Positions 1 to 7,131 of a DNA stretch of 64,000 nucleotides are shown here, one piece after another. The notes beneath the pieces were generated by a model. That model was not told where the DNA came from and did no database searches. It saw nothing but the letters and a program-made list of their open reading frames with translations. Numbering within the stretch: the stretch's first letter is position 1; every line of letters starts with the position of its first letter. The position numbers and the translations under genes are program-made. The stretch is from DASUBV01 sp035763085 (GTDB lineage Bacteria > Actinomycetota > Actinomycetes > Streptosporangiales > Streptosporangiaceae), in NCBI GenBank assembly GCA_035763085.1, contig DASUBV010000324.1, forward strand, positions 1-64,000, given 5' to 3'.

Positions 1-2
1 CG

Positions 3-2471
3 GCCCAGCCGGGCCCGGCGGGCGGCACGCGGTCGGCGCCGCCCCGGCCCGGCCCCGCCCAGGGCGGCCCGCGTCCGGCGGCGCCCGGCGGCCAGCGCAG
101 CGTGCCGCGGCCCGGGCCGCGCCCCGGCAACAACCCGTTCAGCTCGACGGCGACCGGCATGGGCGCGGCCCGGCCGCGGCCCGGTCAGCCGTCAGCCGGC
201 TCGGCCGGCCCGGGCCAGCAGGGCCCGCGGCCGGGTGCCCCGGCAGGCCAGGGCGGCCCGCGCCCGGCGGCCCCCCGGCCCGGTGCCCCGCGGCCCGGCG
301 GTTCCGGCGGCCCGGGCGGCCCGCGTCCGGGCGGCCCCCGGCCCAGCCCCAGCAACATGCCGCCGCGCCCGGTGGGCGGCCGCGGTCCCGGCGGTCCCGG
401 CGGCCGTGGTTCCGGCGGTCCCGGCACCGGCACCCGGCCCGGCGGCCGCGGTGGCCCGGGTGCCGGCGGTGCCGGCGGCCCGCGCGGTGGCGGCGGCCCC
501 CGTCCGGGCATGGGCCCGGCGCGTCCGGGCGGCCGCGGCCGCAGCGGCACGCAGGGTGCCTTCGGGCGCCCGGGCGGGCGGCCCTCACGCGGCCGCAAGT
601 CCAAGAAGCAGCGCCGTCAGGAATTCGACAACATGCAGGCGCCGTCGATCGGCGGCGTGCAGATCCCGCGCGGTACCGGGCAGACCATCCGGCTGTCGCG
701 GGGTGCCTCGCTGAGCGACTTCGCCGACAAGATCGGGGTGAACCCGGCCTCGCTGGTCCAGGTGCTGTTCCACCTGGGCGAGATGGTGACCGCCACCCAG
801 TCGGTGAACGACGAGACGCTGCAGCTGCTGGGCGCCGAGCTGAACTACAACGTCCAGGTGGTCTCCCCCGAGGAAGAGGACAGGGAGCTGCTGGAGGCGT
901 TCGACATCGAGTTCGGCGAGGACGAGGGCGACGACTCCGACCTGGTGGCGCGGCCCCCGGTGGTGACCGTCATGGGTCATGTCGACCACGGCAAGACCCG
1001 GCTGCTCGACGCCATCAGGAACACCAACATGGTGGCGAAGGAGGCCGGCGGGATCACCCAGCACATCGGTGCCTACCAGGTCAACACGACGGTGGACGGC
1101 CAGGATCGCAAGATCACGTTCATCGACACCCCGGGCCACGAGGCGTTCACCGCCATGCGGGCCCGCGGTGCCGAGACCACCGACCTGGTCGTGCTGGTCG
1201 TGGCGGCCGACGACGGCGTCAAGCCGCAGACCACTGAGGCGCTCAACCACGCCCAGGCGGCCGGCGTGCCGATCGTCGTGGCGGTCAACAAGGTGGACAA
1301 GGAGGGCGCCGACCCGCAGCGGGTGCGTGCCCAGCTCACCGAGTACGGCCTGGTGGCCGAGGAGTTCGGCGGCCAGAACCTGTTCGTCGACGTCTCGGCT
1401 CGCAACGGCACCGGGATCGAGGCCCTGCTGGAGGCGGTCGTCCTGACCGCTGACGCCGAGCTCGACCTGCGGGCCAACCCCACGCAGCAGGCTCAGGGCG
1501 TGGCCATCGAGGCGCACCTGGACAAGGGCCGCGGCCCGGTCGCGACGGTCCTGGTGCAGCGCGGCACGCTGCACGTCGGCGACTCGATCGTCACCGGCGA
1601 GGCCTTCGGCCGGGTCCGCGCGATGCTGGACGAGAACAACGACCAGGTCGGCGAGGCGCCGCCGTCCCGGCCGGTGCAGGTACTGGGCCTGACCGCGGTG
1701 CCCGGCGCCGGCGACAGTTTCCTGGTCGTCGACGACGACCGGGTGGCCCGGCAGATCGCCGAGCGGCGCGAGGCGCGCGAGCGCAGCGCGATGTTCGCCC
1801 AGCGCCGGCCGCGGGTCACGCTGGAGGACCTGGAGTCCGCGCTGAAGTCGGGCGAGCGGGAAGAGCTGCTGCTCATCATCAAGGGCGACGTGTCCGGCTC
1901 GGTCGAGGCGCTGGAAGACGCGCTGCTGCAGCTCGACGTGGGCGAGGAGGTCGCCCTGCGGGTCATCGGCCGCGGCGTCGGCGCGATCACCCAGGACGAC
2001 GTCAACCTGGCTATCGCCTCCGACGCGGTGATCATCGGCTTCAACGTCCGCCCGGCCGGGCGGGCAGGCGAGCTGGCCCAGCGCGAGGGCGTCGACATCC
2101 GCTACTACTCGATCATCTACCAGGCGATCGAGGAAGTGGAAGCCGCACTCAAGGGCATGCTCAAGCCGATCTTCGAGGAGGCTCAGCTCGGCACGGCGGA
2201 GATCCGCGAGATCTTCCGGGTGCCGCGGGTGGGCAACATCGCCGGCTCGATCGTGCGGTCCGGGACGATCACGCGCAACAGCAAGGCCCGGCTGGTCCGG
2301 GACGGCGTGGTGGTCTCCGACAACCTCACCGTGGAGTCGCTGCGCCGGTTCAAGGACGACGCGACCGAGGTCCGCGAGGGCTTCGAGTGCGGTATCGGCG
2401 TCGGCTACGGCGACATCAAGGTCGGGGACGTCATCGAGACCTTCGAGCTGCGGGAGAAGCCACGGGCCTGA
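3..2471 (+). CDS. infB: Translation initiation factor IF-2 (5' end cut off by the window)
   Basis: GTPase that places initiator fMet-tRNA on the 30S subunit and promotes 50S joining. The reading frame is open from base 3 with no stop upstream, so the true start lies outside the window; the GTG at 102 is internal. Visible order: a long Gly/Pro/Arg-rich low-complexity segment to about base 590, a basic stretch, the IF2-N helical domain near bases 680-860, then the G domain with G1 GHVDHGKT (about 972-995), DTPGHEAF (G3) and NKVD (G4), followed by the beta-barrel and C-terminal fMet-tRNA-binding domains. The glycine-rich N-terminus is typical of actinobacterial IF-2, which is usually over 900 residues. 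It heads the DUF503-rbfA-truB block. Confidence 0.97.
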   Translation, partial: AQPGPAGGTRSAPPRPGPAQGGPRPAAPGGQRSVPRPGPRPGNNPFSSTATGMGAARPRPGQPSAGSAGPGQQGPRPGAPAGQGGPRPAAPRPGAPRPGGSGGPGGPRPGGPRPSPSNMPPRPVGGRGPGGPGGRGSGGPGTGTRPGGRGGPGAGGAGGPRGGGGPRPGMGPARPGGRGRSGTQGAFGRPGGRPSRGRKSKKQRRQEFDNMQAPSIGGVQIPRGTGQTIRLSRGASLSDFADKIGVNPASLVQVLFHLGEMVTATQSVNDETLQLLGAELNYNVQVVSPEEEDRELLEAFDIEFGEDEGDDSDLVARPPVVTVMGHVDHGKTRLLDAIRNTNMVAKEAGGITQHIGAYQVNTTVDGQDRKITFIDTPGHEAFTAMRARGAETTDLVVLVVAADDGVKPQTTEALNHAQAAGVPIVVAVNKVDKEGADPQRVRAQLTEYGLVAEEFGGQNLFVDVSARNGTGIEALLEAVVLTADAELDLRANPTQQAQGVAIEAHLDKGRGPVATVLVQRGTLHVGDSIVTGEAFGRVRAMLDENNDQVGEAPPSRPVQVLGLTAVPGAGDSFLVVDDDRVARQIAERREARERSAMFAQRRPRVTLEDLESALKSGEREELLLIIKGDVSGSVEALEDALLQLDVGEEVALRVIGRGVGAITQDDVNLAIASDAVIIGFNVRPAGRAGELAQREGVDIRYYSIIYQAIEEVEAALKGMLKPIFEEAQLGTAEIREIFRVPRVGNIAGSIVRSGTITRNSKARLVRDGVVVSDNLTVESLRRFKDDATEVREGFECGIGVGYGDIKVGDVIETFELREKPRA

Positions 2472-2513
2472 TGCTGAGGGACCGTTGATGGCGGGGCTGC
2501 GGGCAGGCTGGCC

Positions 2514-2822
2514 GTGTATGTCGGCGCGCTGACGCTGGACATGCTGCTGGGCGACGTGCGCTCGCTCAAGCAGAAGCGGTCGGCCGTCCGGCCCCTGGTT
2601 GCCGACCTGCGGCGCCATTTTCCCGGCGCCGCGGTCGGCGAGACCGGGCACCTGGACCTGCACCGCCGGGCCGAGATCGGCGTCGCCGTGGTGAGCTCCA
2701 CCGCGGCGCACGCCGGTCAGGTGCTGGACCAGTGCGAGCGATTTGTCGCCGGCCGCCCCGAGATCGAGTTGCTGTCGGCCCGGCGGCAGTTGTTTCACGA
2801 GGAAGGGGAGGGACCGCGATGA
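2514..2822 (+). CDS. DUF503 (YlxP-like) family protein
   Basis: A 102-residue protein of the DUF503/YlxP family, which typically sits between infB and rbfA; its biochemical role is not firmly established. The start is GTG giving MYVGALTLDMLLGD, which matches the family N-terminus. The signature R-S-L-K-Q-K-R follows at residues 17-23, and the remainder is a small alpha/beta domain. The start lies 42 bases after the infB stop, and the stop overlaps the rbfA start in an ATGA, so translation is probably coupled. No Shine-Dalgarno sequence stands out. Family assignment is confident; function is not. Confidence 0.9.
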   Translation: MYVGALTLDMLLGDVRSLKQKRSAVRPLVADLRRHFPGAAVGETGHLDLHRRAEIGVAVVSSTAAHAGQVLDQCERFVAGRPEIELLSARRQLFHEEGEGPR

Positions 2823-3316
2823 ACCCGGCCAGGACACGAAAGCTCGGTGAGCGGATCGCGCAGATCGTGGCTGAGATGCTGGAGCACCGGATCAAGGATC
2901 CGCGCCTGGGCTTTGTCACGGTCACCGAGGCGCGGGTCACCGGCGACCTGCGCGAGGCCACGGTGTTCTACACGGTGTACGGGTCGCCGGAGGAGCAGGA
3001 CGGGACTGCGGCGGCGCTGGCCAGCGCCGCCGGCCTGATCCGGTCGGAGGTGGGCCGGCAGACCGGGATCAAGCACACCCCGTCCATCGCCTTCGAGCTG
3101 GACAAGGTGCCGGACACCGCCCGCAACATCGAGGACCTGGTGGCCCGCGCCCGGCAGGCGGACGCGGCAGTCGCGGCCAGCCGGAAGGGCGCGGTCCCGG
3201 CGGGCGAGGAGAACCCGTACCGCACCCCCGGCGAGGACTCCGGTGATGACCGCAACGGGCAACTCGGCGAAATCCCGGCCGGCGCGGATCGGGACGCGGG
3301 ATACTCGCCGTCGTGA
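2819..3316 (+). CDS. rbfA: 30S ribosome-binding factor A
   Basis: Ribosome maturation factor that binds the 30S subunit late in assembly and is needed for 16S rRNA 5'-end processing and cold adaptation. The 165-residue product has the KH-like RbfA fold, with R-I-K-D-P-R-L-G-F at about residues 24-32, the central F-Y-T-V-Y strand, and the D-K-V-P-D-T-A-R-N-I helix. The chosen ATG overlaps the DUF503 stop and is preceded by GAAGGGGAGGGA, a good ribosome binding site; the frame extends further upstream, but that part overlaps the DUF503 gene. The roughly 45-residue acidic/polar tail is longer than in E. coli. The stop overlaps the GTG of the next gene. Confidence 0.95.
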   Translation: MNPARTRKLGERIAQIVAEMLEHRIKDPRLGFVTVTEARVTGDLREATVFYTVYGSPEEQDGTAAALASAAGLIRSEVGRQTGIKHTPSIAFELDKVPDTARNIEDLVARARQADAAVAASRKGAVPAGEENPYRTPGEDSGDDRNGQLGEIPAGADRDAGYSPS

Positions 3317-4323
3317 CGTCTGGCGCGGCCGAATCCGCTGATCTTGAGGCTGAATGGGCTCGCGCCCTGAAGATCGTGCGCAGTGCGCAGCAGGTCTGCC
3401 TGGCCTGCCATGTCCGGCCCGATGCCGACGCGCTCGGCTCCATGCTGGCCGTGGCCCACGCGCTGCGCGCGGCCGGGCATCGCGGCCAGGTCATCGCCTC
3501 GTTCGGCGATGACCCGTTCGGGGTGCCGGGCAACCTGCGCTTCCTGCCGGGCTGCGAGCTGCTCGCCGTGCCCGCCGACTACCCGGCGCGGCCGCAGGTC
3601 ATGATGACCTTCGACGCGGCCAGCGCCGACCGGCTGGGCGTGCTGGCGCCCTGCGCGGCCCGCGCTGATGAGCTGATCGTCATGGACCACCATGCCTTCA
3701 GCGCGGGCTTCGGCACCGTCCGGCTGGTCGATCCGGCCGCGCCCGCGACCGCGGTGCTGGCCCGTGAGCTGATCGCCCGGCTGGGCACCGGGCTGTCCCG
3801 CGACATCGCGACCGGCCTGTACGCCGGCCTGCTCACCGACACCGGCTCGTTCCGGTTCTCCACCACGCCGCAGGTGCACGAGCTGGCCGCCGAGCTGCTG
3901 GGCACCGGCATCGACCCCGGTGCGGTGGCCCGCGAGCTGTTCGACCGCGCCCCGTTCGGCTACCTCGGCCTGCTGTCGGCGGTGCTGGGCCGGGCCGCCC
4001 TGGAGCCGCAGGCCGCGGCCGGGCTGGGCCTGGTCTGGACCGCGGTCAGCCGGGCCGACCGGCAGCGGGCTGGCGTCCCGCTGGATGTCGTCGAGCCGGT
4101 CATCGACGTCCTGCGGCGCACCGACGAGGCCGAGGTCGCGGTCGTGCTCAAGGAGTCCGATGAGGGCGACTGGCTCGTCTCCACCAGGTCCAAGGGGCTC
4201 ATCGACGTCGGCCGGGCCTGCCAGGCGCTGGGCGGCGGCGGGCACGCCCGCGCCGCCGGGTTCACGGCGCGCGGGCCGGTCACGGACGTGATGGCGGCGC
4301 TGCGCGAGCGGCTGGGCCGGTGA
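3313..4323 (+). CDS. DHH-family phosphoesterase (NrnA-like oligoribonuclease / pAp phosphatase)
   Basis: A 336-residue DHH/DHHA1 phosphoesterase of the type found between rbfA and truB in actinobacteria. Relatives degrade nano-RNAs and dephosphorylate pAp or cleave cyclic-dinucleotide products; which activity applies here cannot be read from sequence. Motif I R-P-D-A-D-A-L-G-S lies near residue 35, the DHH signature M-D-H-H near residue 123, and the substrate-binding G-G-G-G-H-A-R-A-A-G-F of DHHA1 near residue 300. These residues would bind two metal ions. The GTG start overlaps the rbfA stop and the stop overlaps the truB start, so the gene is part of one translationally coupled run. Confidence 0.9.
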   Translation: MTSGAAESADLEAEWARALKIVRSAQQVCLACHVRPDADALGSMLAVAHALRAAGHRGQVIASFGDDPFGVPGNLRFLPGCELLAVPADYPARPQVMMTFDAASADRLGVLAPCAARADELIVMDHHAFSAGFGTVRLVDPAAPATAVLARELIARLGTGLSRDIATGLYAGLLTDTGSFRFSTTPQVHELAAELLGTGIDPGAVARELFDRAPFGYLGLLSAVLGRAALEPQAAAGLGLVWTAVSRADRQRAGVPLDVVEPVIDVLRRTDEAEVAVVLKESDEGDWLVSTRSKGLIDVGRACQALGGGGHARAAGFTARGPVTDVMAALRERLGR

Positions 4324-5216
4324 CCGCGGACAGCGGCCTGCTGATCGTGGACAAGCCGGCCGGCCTGACCTCCCATGACGTTGTGGCCCGGGTCCGGCGG
4401 CTGGCCGGCACCCGCCGGGTCGGGCACGCCGGCACCCTGGACCCGATGGCGACCGGGGTGCTGGTGGTGGGCGTGGAGAAGGCCACCCGGCTGCTGGGCT
4501 ATCTCGCGCTGACCGAGAAGGAATACACCGCCACCATCCGGCTGGGCCAGCGCACCGACACCGACGACGCCGACGGCCAGGTCATCGAAACCGCCCCGGC
4601 GACGGGGGTGACCGCGGCGGACATCAGCGCCGCGGCGGCCGCTCTGACCGGGCAGATCCAGCAGGTCCCGCCCGGCATCAGCGCCATCAAGGTCGGCGGC
4701 CAGCGGGCCTACCGGCTGACCCGGCAGGGGGCGGCACCCGAGCTCGCCGCCCGGCCGGTGACCGTCCGCGCCCTGGACATCGGCGAGCTGCGCCGCCCGG
4801 CCGGGGCCGGTGACGTGCTGGACATCGACGTCACGGTGACCTGCTCCAGCGGCACCTACGTCCGCGCGATCGCCCGTGACCTGGGCGCGGCGCTGGGCAC
4901 CGGCGGGCACCTGACCGCGCTGCGCCGCACCCGCGTCGGCCCGTACCTGGCCCGCGATGCCGCCACGCTGGCCGAGCTGGAGACCTCGCTGCGGGTGATC
5001 CCGCTGGCCGCGGCCGCGGCTGCGGCCTTCACCCGCCGGGACCTGACCGCCGAGGAAGCCCGGCGGCTGGGCCACGGCGGGCGGCTGCCCGCGGCGGCCG
5101 AGGGCGAGCCGGGCCCGGTGGCCGCGTTCGCCCCGGACGGCTCGCTGGTGGCGCTGCTGACCGAGGAGGGCGGCCAGGCCCGGCCGCTGGCGGTGTTCGC
5201 CAGCCAGCCGGGCTGA
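4320..5216 (+). CDS. truB: tRNA pseudouridine(55) synthase
   Basis: Makes pseudouridine 55 in the T-loop of tRNAs. The 298-residue protein shows the family N-terminus with L-L-I-V-D-K-P-A-G-L-T-S-H-D, the catalytic motif G-T-L-D-P-M-A-T-G (Asp near residue 41), the K-E-Y substrate loop and the C-S-S-G-T-Y-V-R-A-I-A-R-D motif near residues 175-187. A C-terminal actinobacterial TruB domain follows. GTG start overlaps the upstream stop. It is the last gene of the coupled infB-truB run; 169 bases with two GC-rich hairpins separate it from ribF. Confidence 0.96.
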   Translation: MTADSGLLIVDKPAGLTSHDVVARVRRLAGTRRVGHAGTLDPMATGVLVVGVEKATRLLGYLALTEKEYTATIRLGQRTDTDDADGQVIETAPATGVTAADISAAAAALTGQIQQVPPGISAIKVGGQRAYRLTRQGAAPELAARPVTVRALDIGELRRPAGAGDVLDIDVTVTCSSGTYVRAIARDLGAALGTGGHLTALRRTRVGPYLARDAATLAELETSLRVIPLAAAAAAAFTRRDLTAEEARRLGHGGRLPAAAEGEPGPVAAFAPDGSLVALLTEEGGQARPLAVFASQPG

Positions 5217-5290
5217 TCAGGCCGGCTGATCGGCCCGGGCCGGCCGTGCTGGCGTGCCGGGCGCGGCGGCGGCATGGCAGGCTGGGTAGC

Positions 5291-5339
5291 CCAGGGGACC
5301 ATCCCCTGGAACCCCCAGTGCCAGGGGCCCGCCCCCTGG
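5291..5339. repeat. Pair of CCAGGGG...CCCCTGG hairpins between truB and ribF
   Basis: Two short inverted repeats lie 30 bases apart: CCAGGGGA/TCCCCTGG around a 3-base loop (5291-5309) and CCAGGGG/CCCCTGG around a 5-base loop (5321-5339). Each is followed by a C-rich tract. No T-run follows, so they could end truB transcription only as U-less hairpins; they also resemble dispersed intergenic palindromic elements found in many GC-rich genomes. Structure is read directly; the role is inferred. Confidence 0.6.
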
Positions 5340-5385
5340 ACCCGGAACACCGTCGTTACCGCCCGACCAGGAGGGGGAACCGCAG

Positions 5386-6348
5386 ATGCAGCGGTGGCAC
5401 GGCCCGCAGGAGGTGCCCGCGGACTGGGGCCCGAGCGTCGTCACCGTCGGGGTGTTCGATGGCGTCCACCGCGGCCACCAGCGGATTGTCGCGCGCGCCG
5501 CGGCCGCCGCGGCCGGCCGCGGGCTGCCCGTGGTGGTGGTCACCTTCGACCCGCACCCGGCCGAGGTGATCCGCCCTGGCAGTCACCCGGCGCTGCTGTG
5601 CTCCCCCCGCCGGCGCTGCGAGCTGCTGGCCGGGCTGGGCGTCAGCGCCGTCTGCGTGCTGCCGTTCAGCTACGAGTTCTCCCAGCTCGGGCCCGATGAG
5701 TTCGTCCGTGCCGTGCTGGTGGACCGGCTGCACGCGGCGCACGTGGTGGTGGGGGAGGACTTCCGCTTCGGCCACAAGGCGGCTGGCGATGTCGCGCTGC
5801 TGGCCGAGCTGGGCGAGAAGTACGACTTCTCCGCCGAGGGCGTGCCGCTGCTGACCGACGGAGAGGTGCGGATCTCCTCCTCGGCGATCCGCAAGCTGCT
5901 GTCGGCCGGCGACGTGGCGGCCGCGGGGCGGCTGCTGGGCCGCCCGCACCGGGTCGAGGGGACCGTCGTGCGCGGTCACCAGCGGGGCCGCGGGCTGGGG
6001 TTCCCCACGGCGAACCTGGAGATGGCGCCGCACACCGCCGTCCCCGCCGACGGCGTCTACGCGGGCTGGCTGATCGCGCTGGATCCCGCCGGGGCGCAGG
6101 CCGAGCGGTGGCCGGCGGCCATCTCGGTGGGCACCAACCCGACCTTCGACGGCCAGGAGCGCACCGTCGAGGCTTATGCCCTGGATCGCGACGACCTGGA
6201 TCTGTACGGGATGCACATGGCGGCGGAGTTCGTCAGCCGGATCCGGGGCCAGGCCCGCTTCGACTCGGTCGCCGGGCTGATCGAGCAGATGCACGACGAC
6301 GTCGCGACGGCCCGGCAGGTCACCGGCCGGGACGTCACGGGCGGATAG
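5386..6348 (+). CDS. ribF: Bifunctional riboflavin kinase / FAD synthetase
   Basis: Converts riboflavin to FMN and FMN to FAD. The 320-residue protein has the usual two domains. The N-terminal adenylyltransferase has V-F-D-G-V-H-R-G-H near residues 24-32 and the I-S-S-S-A-I-R motif near residue 165. The C-terminal riboflavin kinase begins near residue 185 with R-G-L-G-F-P-T-A-N-L and ends with conserved helices. The ATG is preceded by a strong GGAGGGGG ribosome binding site. Placing ribF between truB and rpsO is the standard actinobacterial order. Confidence 0.95.
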   Translation: MQRWHGPQEVPADWGPSVVTVGVFDGVHRGHQRIVARAAAAAAGRGLPVVVVTFDPHPAEVIRPGSHPALLCSPRRRCELLAGLGVSAVCVLPFSYEFSQLGPDEFVRAVLVDRLHAAHVVVGEDFRFGHKAAGDVALLAELGEKYDFSAEGVPLLTDGEVRISSSAIRKLLSAGDVAAAGRLLGRPHRVEGTVVRGHQRGRGLGFPTANLEMAPHTAVPADGVYAGWLIALDPAGAQAERWPAAISVGTNPTFDGQERTVEAYALDRDDLDLYGMHMAAEFVSRIRGQARFDSVAGLIEQMHDDVATARQVTGRDVTGG

Positions 6349-6440
6349 GTCCGGACCCGGCTGCCCGGCCGGCATGGTAGCGTGATGGCTGGCCAGATTC
6401 GCTGGCCCGGTTAGCTGTGCCCTCAGAATGGCTAGCCGTC

Positions 6441-6473
6441 GAGGGACGCCCGCGATGATCGCGAGGCGCCCTC
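6441..6473 (+). promoter_or_regulatory. Long hairpin in the rpsO leader
   Basis: A nearly continuous inverted repeat (GAGG...CGCC...GCGAT / ATCGC...GGCG...CCTC, tiny loop) lies about 70 bases before the rpsO start. S15 is known to repress its own mRNA through leader structures in several bacterial phyla, so this is a plausible autoregulatory element. It could also be the 3'-end hairpin of ribF. The fold is visible; the role is inference. Confidence 0.45.
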
Positions 6474-6540
6474 CTGGCCCGGCCAGCTTCCTCGGATCTG
6501 CCGGGTGCCCCATATCAGGAACAGGGAAACAAGGAGCAAC

Positions 6541-6810
6541 GTGCCGCTCGAGACCTCGGTGAAAAGCGAGATTATCGCCGGTAACGCGACTAGTGAGGGT
6601 GACACCGGCTCGCCGGAAGTCCAGGTCGCGCTGCTGACCAGGCGGATCAACGATCTGACCGAGCACCTGAAGGTGCACAAGCATGACCACCACAGCCGCC
6701 GCGGCCTGCTGCTGCTCGTCGGCCGTCGCCGGCGCCTGCTGCAGTACCTGGCGCGCAAGGACATCAACCGGTACCGCGCGCTGATCGAGAAGCTCGGGCT
6801 GCGCAGGTAG
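6541..6810 (+). CDS. rpsO: 30S ribosomal protein S15
   Basis: Primary 16S rRNA-binding protein of the small subunit platform. Translation from this GTG gives exactly 89 residues beginning M-P-L-E-T-S and containing the family signatures G-S-P-E-V-Q-V-A-L-L, H-K-H-D-H-H-S-R-R-G-L and L-V-G-R-R-R-R-L-L-Q-Y-L. The open frame continues upstream to 6505, but AAGGAG at 6531-6536 and the family N-terminus fix the GTG start. It precedes pnp, as in most bacteria, with a structured spacer between them. Confidence 0.97.
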   Translation: MPLETSVKSEIIAGNATSEGDTGSPEVQVALLTRRINDLTEHLKVHKHDHHSRRGLLLLVGRRRRLLQYLARKDINRYRALIEKLGLRR

Positions 6811-6828
6811 GTTGGGCGAGGGGCACGG

Positions 6829-6851
6829 CCGCGCGCTGTCGCAGCGCGCGG
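6829..6851 (+). terminator. GC-rich hairpin after rpsO
   Basis: A perfect 10-bp stem (CCGCGCGCTG / CAGCGCGCGG) closes a 3-base loop 18 bases after the rpsO stop. There is no T-run. It may terminate rpsO transcription or act as an RNase III site in an rpsO-pnp transcript, a processing known in Streptomyces. Confidence 0.6.
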
Positions 6852-6966
6852 CGCGGCCTGCGCCCGGCCAGCCAGCATGCCGATAACTGCATATCCAACT
6901 GAAAACACCACAAAGCGAACGACGTCCCGCGGCTCCGGCCCGGAGCGCTGACAGCGCCCCGCAGGG

Positions 6967-7047
6967 CCGGTCCTCGGTAGTGGTTCTCGGGCCAGGCAGG
7001 CCGCCAGCGGCGGCCCGGACGGGCCGAGGACTTCAATCGAAGACCGG
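6967..7047 (+). promoter_or_regulatory. Structured pnp leader
   Basis: Within the 321-base rpsO-pnp gap, GTCCTCGG (6970-6977) pairs with CCGAGGAC (7024-7031). Inside it, TCGGGCC (6987-6993) faces GGCCCGG (7012-7018) and a small GCCGC/GCGGC hairpin sits at the tip. CCGGTC (6967-6972) can instead pair with GACCGG (7042-7047), giving an alternative fold. Bacterial pnp genes are commonly autoregulated through RNase III cleavage of a leader stem, so a similar role is likely. The rest of the gap (about 6880-6920) is AT-richer and may hold a pnp promoter. Confidence 0.5.
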
Positions 7048-7131
7048 CCGGCAGCACCCAGCTAGCTGGCTGGCATGGCGCTCCACTGGCGGCGGGCAGG
7101 CGCGGGACCTCACAGCAAGGAGGTCTCACCC

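Noticed and set aside
585..2837. A 750-codon open frame antisense to infB
   Set aside because: It is a GC-bias shadow; the infB strand carries all GTPase motifs.
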